Source: Granulicella sibirica (GTDB lineage Bacteria > Acidobacteriota > Terriglobia > Terriglobales > Acidobacteriaceae). Taken from it: a stretch of DNA of 64,000 nt. The stretch spans positions 1,860,001 through 1,924,000 of the forward strand of contig NZ_RDSM01000001.1 in the NCBI RefSeq assembly GCF_004115155.1. Direction: 5' to 3'. The position numbers were made by a program, and so were the translations under genes. Below, piece by piece: positions 58,362 through 64,000 of this stretch. Each line of letters opens with the position of its first letter. The stretch's first letter is position 1. Below the pieces are notes generated by a model that was not told the origin of the DNA, did not search any database, and worked only from the letters and a program-made list of their open reading frames with translations.

Positions 58362-59969
58362 ATGGCCGTGGACACGTTGGGATTGGCTGGCTTGTCGCTG
58401 GTGGGGGACGGGGTCGCCGCAGGAGGCGCGAAGGCGTTTCGGGCGGTTAGCCCGGCTACGGGCGCGGAGCTGGAGACGGAGTTCTTTTCTTCCTCGGCTG
58501 ACCAGATCGAGCTTGCCGCAACGCTTGCCGAGGCTGCTTTTCCTGCGTATGCGGCGATCAGCGGGAAGGAACGCGCCGCGTTTCTGCGGCGGATCGCGGA
58601 TGAGTTGAATAGCGTTGGGCCCGCACTCGTGGATCGGGCTCACCTTGAGACGGGACTGCCTCTGGCGCGGCTGAATGGTGAGCTTGGACGGACGATGGGG
58701 CAGCTCAAGCTGTTTGCCGATGTGCTGGACGAGGGGTCGTGGGCGAACCTGCGGATCGATGAGGCGATGCCGGAGCGGAAGCCTTTGCCGCGGGCGGATC
58801 TGCGGTCGATGTTGCGGCCGATCGGGCCTGTTGCGGTGTTTGGGGCGAGCAACTTTCCGCTGGCGTTCTCGGTTGCGGGTGGAGATACGGCTTCGGCGCT
58901 GGCGGCGGGGAATCCGGTGATTGTAAAGGCACACCCGGCGCATCCGGGGACGAGCGAGATAGCGGGACGGGCGATTCGCAAGGCTGTGCTCGAGAGCGGC
59001 CTGCCGGTTGGGGTGTTCTCGCTGCTGTTCGACTCTGGGATCGAGGTTGGGGTCGCGCTGGTGAAGCATCCGGTGGTGAAGGCCGTTGCCTTTACCGGGT
59101 CGGCGGCTGGAGGGCAGGCGCTGATGAAGCTTGCGGCGGATCGGCCTGAGCCGATTCCATGCTACGCCGAGATGGGCAGTACGAACCCGCTCTTCATCCT
59201 GGCGGGCGCGATGCGAGAACGTGGGATCGCCCTTGCGCAGGGATTGCAAGGGTCCTTCACGCTTGGGTCGGGGCAGTTCTGTACCAAGCCCGGGATCGTG
59301 TTTGTACCTGAGGCCGAGAGCGGTGAGTTCCTGCAAACTCTGAAGACGGGTGTGGGTGCGCTTGGGAGTGCCGGCATGCTGACGCATGGGATTGCGGCGA
59401 AGTACGGGAAGGCAATCCGGGAGAGAGTGGCGAAGGGGAAGGCGGAGTTGATCGCTGGGAATCCGGGTGCGGCGGAGACCGAGACAGCGGCGGGTGCTCC
59501 GGCTGTGTTTGGGATCGGATTAGGGGAGTTTCTGGAGCACCCGGAGCTTGGCGAAGAGGTGTTCGGACCCACTACGCTTCTGGTTCATTACGGGGCCGAG
59601 GGGAGCCTGGTAGAGGCTGCCAAGGGGATGCATGGGCATCTGACGGCTACGATCCATGGGACTGACGATGACCTTATGAAGGCTGGAGCACTGATTCGGG
59701 TGCTCGAGACGAAGGTCGGCAGGATCCTGTTTAACGGCTTTCCGACTGGTGTCGAGGTAAGCCATGCGATGGTGCATGGCGGCCCGTACCCGGCGACGTC
59801 GGATGGGCGATCGACTTCGGTGGGTACCCAGGCAATCTTCCGGTTTGTGCGGCCAATCTGCTATCAGGACTTCGTGGATGCGGCGCTGCCGGATGAGTTG
59901 AAGCGGGGAAATCCGCTTGGAGTGATGCGGCTGGTGAATGGGAGTTTGACGCGCGAAGCACAAGGCTAG
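58362..59969 (+). CDS. Alpha-ketoglutaric semialdehyde dehydrogenase (2,5-dioxovalerate dehydrogenase)
   Basis: The 535-residue aldehyde dehydrogenase belongs to the KGSADH class, as shown by FRAVSPATGAELE near the N-terminus, GPVAVFGASNFPLAFSVAGGDTASALAAGNPVIVKAHPAHPGTSE in pieces, and FTGSAAGGQAL. Glu270 in CYAEMGSTNPLF and catalytic Cys307 in GSGQFCTKPG are present. The NAD(P)-dependent reaction oxidises 2,5-dioxovalerate to 2-oxoglutarate, the last step of sugar-acid (arabinose, xylose, glucarate) degradation. The other pathway genes are not in this window. AGGAG precedes the ATG. Confidence 0.92.
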   Translation: MAVDTLGLAGLSLVGDGVAAGGAKAFRAVSPATGAELETEFFSSSADQIELAATLAEAAFPAYAAISGKERAAFLRRIADELNSVGPALVDRAHLETGLPLARLNGELGRTMGQLKLFADVLDEGSWANLRIDEAMPERKPLPRADLRSMLRPIGPVAVFGASNFPLAFSVAGGDTASALAAGNPVIVKAHPAHPGTSEIAGRAIRKAVLESGLPVGVFSLLFDSGIEVGVALVKHPVVKAVAFTGSAAGGQALMKLAADRPEPIPCYAEMGSTNPLFILAGAMRERGIALAQGLQGSFTLGSGQFCTKPGIVFVPEAESGEFLQTLKTGVGALGSAGMLTHGIAAKYGKAIRERVAKGKAELIAGNPGAAETETAAGAPAVFGIGLGEFLEHPELGEEVFGPTTLLVHYGAEGSLVEAAKGMHGHLTATIHGTDDDLMKAGALIRVLETKVGRILFNGFPTGVEVSHAMVHGGPYPATSDGRSTSVGTQAIFRFVRPICYQDFVDAALPDELKRGNPLGVMRLVNGSLTREAQG

Positions 59970-60197
59970 TGGGTGGAGTCCTCCATTCTGGAGAAACTGC
60001 TTGCCGGAGTCTCGTTTTGCAAATGGACGCGTGTGGTTCCCGCTACTGATGAGCGGCGACCCAGGACGTCTCTCGTCGCGAGAACTGGAGAGATTCTCCA
60101 GGGCAGAAACCTGCCTTGTATAATGGACTGATACGCCAGCATTTCGCCTATAGAACAAGTTGTTGAGTTCTTCTCTGAACAGGAGGCACCTCAAACC
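59970..60197. promoter_or_regulatory. Gap with probable promoter of the acyltransferase gene
   Basis: TATAAT at 60119-60124 is a perfect -10 box, about 75 bp before the GTG start; the -35 is poor. AGGAGG at 60181-60186 is a strong ribosome-binding site 11 bp before the start. No coding frame was seen. Confidence 0.5.
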
Positions 60198-61409
60198 GTG
60201 CATGGAACCCTACCAGTGCGCACAGCGTCTACTCCCCCTGAGATGCCTGGCTTGTCGTCCTCTTCGGCTGACTCTGCTGGAAGCGATCGATTGTCGAAGC
60301 CTTCGATTCCGCGGTTCTACAGGCCAGAACTCGATGCCCTCCGTGCCTTCGCCTTCATCCTCGTTTTCAATCACCACATTCTCGGCGCCCCGATAGACAG
60401 CACCTTCAGAATCAGTTCCGTGATTCAAGAATCGGGAGCAGCAGGAGTGTGTATCTTCTTCATGCTTAGCTCCTTCCTCATCACGGAGTTACTGCTGCGG
60501 GAAAAGGAACGAACCGGAACTATCCACATCAAGAACTTTTATATAAGAAGAGTTCTCCGGATTCAGCCTCTCTATCTGCTAGCGGTGGGCATCGCCTTCT
60601 TCTTGCCTCACGTCTTGCACACCGGGACCTTCATCGGAAATCAGCTAGCACCCTATCTGCTCTTGTGCGGAAACTGGGCTACCGCAGCCCATGGATGGGC
60701 TCGTAATCCGGGCCTGGAGCCGCTTTGGAGCATATCCGTTGAGGAGCAGTTTTACCTGATCTGGCCAGCCCTAGCTTTGTACCGAGGGAAGAAGGGCATG
60801 ATTTACGCATCCCTCTTCGTGCTCCCTGTGGCCTGGGCTGTCGATTACCTTCTGCCCATGTCTGGTGTAGCCAAGTCGCCGGCTCTTTGGGTAAACAGCG
60901 TAAGCCAATTTCAATTCTTTGTTATCGGTGCTCTCCTTGCGATTTACCTCCATCATCGTTCCTATCGGCTTGCGACCGGATTGCGAATCGTGGCCTTTAT
61001 TTCGGGAATGATGCTCCTTGCATTTGCGGCCTTCCCACTCAATTTCATCGATGTGAAGATTCCTAGCACCCCAATGCAAGTTCTCCTCGGATACCTTTGT
61101 CTCGATGCGGGCTGCCTGCTGATCTTCTTTTCCGTCCTGGGCGCGGAGGTTCCGCTGATCGCGCGGCCCCTGATTTATCTCGGCAAGATCTCTTATGGCC
61201 TCTACATCTTTCATATGCTGGTGCGGTCAGTTGTGGGTGAGGCGATCGGCAGAGTCACCCATTCTGTCGGTCACCATCAACTTCTACCCTTCTATCTGCT
61301 GACTGCCGCCGGTTCGATCGTGATCGCCGCTGCATCCTATCGCTTCTACGAAAAACCTTTTCTACGGCTCAAGGACCGGTTCACCTTCGTTCCATCCCGG
61401 GCCGCGTGA
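60198..61409 (+). CDS. OafA/YrhL-type membrane acyltransferase
   Basis: The 403-residue protein has about 10 spans and belongs to the acyltransferase-3 family. RPELDALRAFAFILVFNHHI carries the Arg and the catalytic His pair region. FFMLSSFLITELLL, NFYIRRVLRIQPLYLL, and PLWSISVEEQFYLIWP are the conserved blocks. It transfers acetyl or similar groups onto exported sugars such as O-antigen or exopolysaccharide. GTG 60198 follows AGGAGG. Base composition is less skewed than in the genes just before, consistent with a transferred surface-polysaccharide region beginning here. Confidence 0.92.
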   Translation: MHGTLPVRTASTPPEMPGLSSSSADSAGSDRLSKPSIPRFYRPELDALRAFAFILVFNHHILGAPIDSTFRISSVIQESGAAGVCIFFMLSSFLITELLLREKERTGTIHIKNFYIRRVLRIQPLYLLAVGIAFFLPHVLHTGTFIGNQLAPYLLLCGNWATAAHGWARNPGLEPLWSISVEEQFYLIWPALALYRGKKGMIYASLFVLPVAWAVDYLLPMSGVAKSPALWVNSVSQFQFFVIGALLAIYLHHRSYRLATGLRIVAFISGMMLLAFAAFPLNFIDVKIPSTPMQVLLGYLCLDAGCLLIFFSVLGAEVPLIARPLIYLGKISYGLYIFHMLVRSVVGEAIGRVTHSVGHHQLLPFYLLTAAGSIVIAAASYRFYEKPFLRLKDRFTFVPSRAA

Positions 61410-61582
61410 AGTGGGCCTTTCCCAACCTCCGCCGCCCGGTTTAGAGACTCGCGTAGGTACGTTTTCGGAATAAGTCCGGAGGGAGTCCTAGCCAAGTTAG
61501 CGGCAGTTTCGACTCAGGCCCCCTCCGTAACGAATTTTGCCGCGTGGAGGCGGGTGGGCCATCCATAGAACAGATGTCAAAG

Positions 61583-63040
61583 CTAGATAGGCGCATAAGC
61601 CTTTTGCAATCTCTTGTTAGTACTAGTTGCCTGGGTCGTGAAGAACTTGAGCATCAGACTTGCTGGCACCCAGAAGAAAACTCCCAAAGCAGTGTTGAGG
61701 GGATTTGTATTTGCAAATAAAAAGATGATGTAGAGCATGCCTAAGGCCAACATCAGAATCTCCCCATTCGAGCGAATCCCCTTCCATAGCGGACCGAAAA
61801 GAAGCATTGCGATCGCAATGCCGTAGAGAGTCACTCCAAGGTACCCAAGCTCCATTGGCATTGTCACGACACCTTGATCGGTGATGGCGAAACTAGCCGT
61901 CTTCTCAAACGACGTCACATACCCAATTCCCAGGCCAAACGGCTCGTTCCCAATGACCTTTGCGATAGCTTTCCGACCGATCTCTCGTTCGCGGTAAGAG
62001 GTGTCATTCTTGACGGAGCCAAATGATGTAAGCCGGTCGGCGATCGTGCTTCCAGCGGGTGTACTCGCCGCCGCGACCCCCAACACAAGTAGAATCCCTA
62101 GAACAAAAACTGTCTGGATCTTTGCTTTCGTGCCGGCGCGAATAAACAGCACCACGCCTGCACATGCACACGCTACCCAGGCAGAACGCACAGAGGTTAG
62201 CGCCAAGGCCAGTATTGGCGACACGATAGCAACCAGCTTCCAACGAAATCGAAGGACACATGTAACCAAGATGTCGTAACCCAAAAGCGACCCGGCAGCT
62301 TGAGAGTTATTGCATGTTGAGAAAACTCGGATATGGAGCGCCTCTGGAGTTCCCATTGAAATAGCCTGGCCTTGCGCTTGCAGCTGAGCCAACCAGTAGG
62401 TGTCCCAGGCGAAGGGAGCAAAGAACTGCAAGACGCCATAGACCGCGACGATTCCGCCGACCACCATGACCGCCCTATTGAACATCCTCGCCAGACTTTG
62501 CTGCGAATCCTCCTGAAGATAGCAAAACATGCCGATCATGAGAGGACATAACCAGCCAAGCAAAGGAACGGCCGCCGCAGCGACTCCGTTTCTCAAGAAG
62601 CCGACAAACGCCCCGTAGAGAACTCCTAACAGGGCTAGAACATACACCAGATTCTGGGGATCCAGTAGTCGAAACTTACCGATTCGCAATACGCTCAGGA
62701 AGGTCACCAAGATGGGTGCAGCGAGCATCGGACTGTGTTCTACGATCGTCCCGCCATTGTCTGCGACCCGATGAACAAAGGGGGTGCAGCAAAGCAAGAT
62801 CACAGTATGAACCAGATAGATCCTCTCGTAGCGAAAGAGAAGATACACTCCGACGACGATAGCCAGCGGCGTGAATGCGACTTCTACCACGCGGCCCCTT
62901 ATAGCGATCAATAGGAGAGCCGTGATCCCCAAAAATGCCGCAAGAGCAAGCCACCCATTTTTCTCGGAGGGGCGTTCGCTAAGGCTTGAATCCTTCCTGC
63001 CTATAGTCTTCGTTGGCAGTACGACAGCTGTTTCTCTCAT
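61583..63040 (-). CDS. O-antigen ligase/polymerase-like membrane protein
   Basis: The 485-residue protein has about 12-13 predicted spans and a large periplasmic loop (about 320-400) between the late spans. The loop region has SFGSVKNDTSYREREIGRKAIAK and GNEPFGLGIGYVTSFE, the R-x3-E-type and GxGxG pattern common in O-antigen ligase (Wzy/WaaL-like) proteins. It probably joins or polymerises glycan repeat units on the periplasmic face. The start region is soluble and charged. It lies opposite to the acyltransferase gene (convergent). Confidence 0.82.
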   Translation of the reverse strand: MRETAVVLPTKTIGRKDSSLSERPSEKNGWLALAAFLGITALLLIAIRGRVVEVAFTPLAIVVGVYLLFRYERIYLVHTVILLCCTPFVHRVADNGGTIVEHSPMLAAPILVTFLSVLRIGKFRLLDPQNLVYVLALLGVLYGAFVGFLRNGVAAAAVPLLGWLCPLMIGMFCYLQEDSQQSLARMFNRAVMVVGGIVAVYGVLQFFAPFAWDTYWLAQLQAQGQAISMGTPEALHIRVFSTCNNSQAAGSLLGYDILVTCVLRFRWKLVAIVSPILALALTSVRSAWVACACAGVVLFIRAGTKAKIQTVFVLGILLVLGVAAASTPAGSTIADRLTSFGSVKNDTSYREREIGRKAIAKVIGNEPFGLGIGYVTSFEKTASFAITDQGVVTMPMELGYLGVTLYGIAIAMLLFGPLWKGIRSNGEILMLALGMLYIIFLFANTNPLNTALGVFFWVPASLMLKFFTTQATSTNKRLQKAYAPI

Positions 63041-63604
63041 CGAAACCTCTTATTGGCGGGCGGTAAAACGATGCAGGTATAACGTGGCAATAACCAGAGG
63101 TGCCCAGGCTTGGTTGGATAGCAGAGATGAAAAATACGAGGCTCCCCAGCCTTGAGTCGATGCGCTAGTGAAGACCCGAGAGGCACCGAGCGAAGTTGGC
63201 GACACTGCAACCACACCAAGGTGACGGGCATCTTCACGGCGGAAAGACTTTTTCACTCATCCCCCTGGAGTACGCCAGAATTCAAAATATACTTCTATAC
63301 TAGTGCAGGAAACACAATTCGAGTGAGACCTCCGGTTGCGACCGGAGGGTTTTGGGCCCGCACTCGAACCAACGCCTTGGTCCCATGGTGGTACGAAGAG
63401 GTGGGACACGGCGACGACGAACATTGGTCCGGACGACGACTCACCTGGTGAGCAGCTGGGCTCTAAAAGATCAGGTTCCCTCCAGATCTACCGACTCATG
63501 GTCGCCTGTGACTTCTATCCTCGATTTTGCTCCTTATCGCAAAAGGGTCAATTTATCAGCAGGACAGTATATTCTTGGACAGAATCTGTTCTCAAGGCGG
63601 TCAT
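63041..63604. other. 564-bp gap upstream of a truncated gene
   Basis: No convincing gene is present; a 99-residue frame (63152-63451) has no family features. It contains the nested hairpin at 63318-63368, TATACT at 63296-63301 as a possible -10 box before it, and otherwise unremarkable sequence. Confidence 0.5.
63329..63353 (+). terminator. Terminator-like hairpin inside a larger inverted repeat
   Basis: CCTCCGGT-TGCG-ACCGGAGG (8-bp arms) is followed by GTTTTG. It is enclosed by TTCGAGTG (63318-63325) and CACTCGAA (63361-63368), which can pair with each other. It could be an attenuator or a terminator far upstream of the gene at 63605. Confidence 0.6.
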
Positions 63605-64000
63605 GTGATCTCAAGTCTGAACGCTCGTCGTACGGATCGGTATGCCTCTCTTATAATCGCGTTTCTGATCTTTTGCTCTGCTGCGATTTCCGTTGGCATG
63701 GTCTGGGCTCCCACACACCAGGAAAGACTCCAATCGATTTTTGATCTGGGTTATTTTGTTGGCCCGACTACGCAAAGCCTTCTGCAGGATCATGGCCTGC
63801 TCGTGTGCTTTGATCAACTACGTGGACCCACGGACGCACTGTGTTTTCATAGCGCCCGCATGCCGGTTGCTTCGATTGTTCTGGCCACAGGGGTAAAGCT
63901 TTTTGGAGATGATCCCAAGAGGATCGACGTCGCGAAGACGCTCGTATTCCTGATCCCCCTCTGGATCTCTTTCTTCTTCATTTTGAGGTTCGTTTCAAAG
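63605..64000 (+). CDS. Membrane protein, 3' truncated by the window end
   Basis: GTG 63605 begins a frame that stays open to the window end (132 residues visible). A first span (YASLIIAFLIFCSAAISVGMVW) is followed by a soluble loop (THQERLQSIFDLGYFVGPTTQSLLQDHGLL, with CFDQLRGPTDALCFHSARMP) and a second span (LVFLIPLWISFFFIL). The loop after span 1 with HSARMP recalls the first extracytoplasmic loop of glycosyltransferase-39-like or DUF-type polysaccharide membrane proteins. The family is not certain. It fits the surface-polysaccharide context. Confidence 0.7.
   Translation, partial: MISSLNARRTDRYASLIIAFLIFCSAAISVGMVWAPTHQERLQSIFDLGYFVGPTTQSLLQDHGLLVCFDQLRGPTDALCFHSARMPVASIVLATGVKLFGDDPKRIDVAKTLVFLIPLWISFFFILRFVSK

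Noticed and set aside
63340..63430. tRNA-like sequence on the reverse strand (GGTTCGAGTGCGGGC)
   Set aside because: The T-loop-like motif is present, but T-stem pairing fails (position 61 is G), and no acceptor or anticodon stem can be formed.
1..64000. CRISPR arrays, prophage, insertion sequences, rRNA, riboswitches
   Set aside because: No regularly spaced repeats, transposase or phage structural genes, rRNA segments, or recognisable riboswitch cores were seen on either strand.

Overview
The window looks like a chromosomal segment of a Terriglobia-type acidobacterium (Granulicella, Terriglobus or Edaphobacter relatives). The reasons are three very large outer-membrane receptors with an N-terminal carboxypeptidase-regulatory domain, many exported carbohydrate-active proteins, high GC with pervasive antisense open frames, and several families of short dispersed intergenic repeats. 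This is inference from gene style, not from a marker gene. No rRNA, tRNA, CRISPR array, prophage or insertion sequence was seen.

Layout. 1-3.7 kb: truncated beta-propeller gene, then an exported amidohydrolase overlapping an APC permease. 3.7-4.4 kb: HigB/HigA-type toxin-antitoxin pair with a perfect palindrome at the toxin start. 4.8-7.8 kb: GH35 beta-galactosidase and tgt. 7.8-10 kb: divergent gmhA and hldE (ADP-heptose synthesis for LPS). 10-14.3 kb: UPF0303 protein, deoxyribonucleotidase-like protein, coiled-coil zinc-ribbon protein, STAS protein and DHA2 exporter. 14.7-21.3 kb: PAS-PAS-GGDEF-EAL protein, FAD oxidoreductase, HAD phosphatase, isoaspartyl peptidase and nth. 21.6-26.3 kb: dnaB, DUF5076, msrA and mnmG. 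26.7-35.8 kb: GH43-like hydrolase, DedA-rhodanese fusion and two TonB-dependent receptors. 36-44 kb: obgE-nadD-rsfS, a third receptor on the opposite strand, rlmH and accD. 44-52 kb: M28 peptidase, ruvA, and a probable membrane-stress operon (XRE regulator, NfeD/YqiJ-like protein, flotillin, small membrane protein, PspA). 52-60 kb: amidohydrolase, VOC protein, ROK kinase, NAD(P)-binding protein, CPA1 antiporter, CBM9 protein and alpha-ketoglutaric semialdehyde dehydrogenase. 60-64 kb: start of a surface-polysaccharide region (acyltransferase, O-antigen-ligase-like protein, truncated membrane protein).

Most unusual signals. (1) A ~300-320 bp element occurs three times (4461-4764, 21290-21609, 26337-26646 reverse). 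It always follows a gene in that gene's orientation, shares spaced conserved blocks and ends in a G-run. I do not recognise it. (2) A 39-bp hairpin repeat that is intergenic elsewhere is inserted twice, in frame and in the same reading phase, inside mnmG, so MnmG gains two near-identical peptides. (3) The + strand is C-rich left of about 23 kb and G-rich right of it, whichever strand carries the genes. This replication-type skew switch falls at dnaB/mnmG and suggests a nearby origin or an inversion boundary. (4) Hairpin repeats keep their loop and tail while their stems co-vary.
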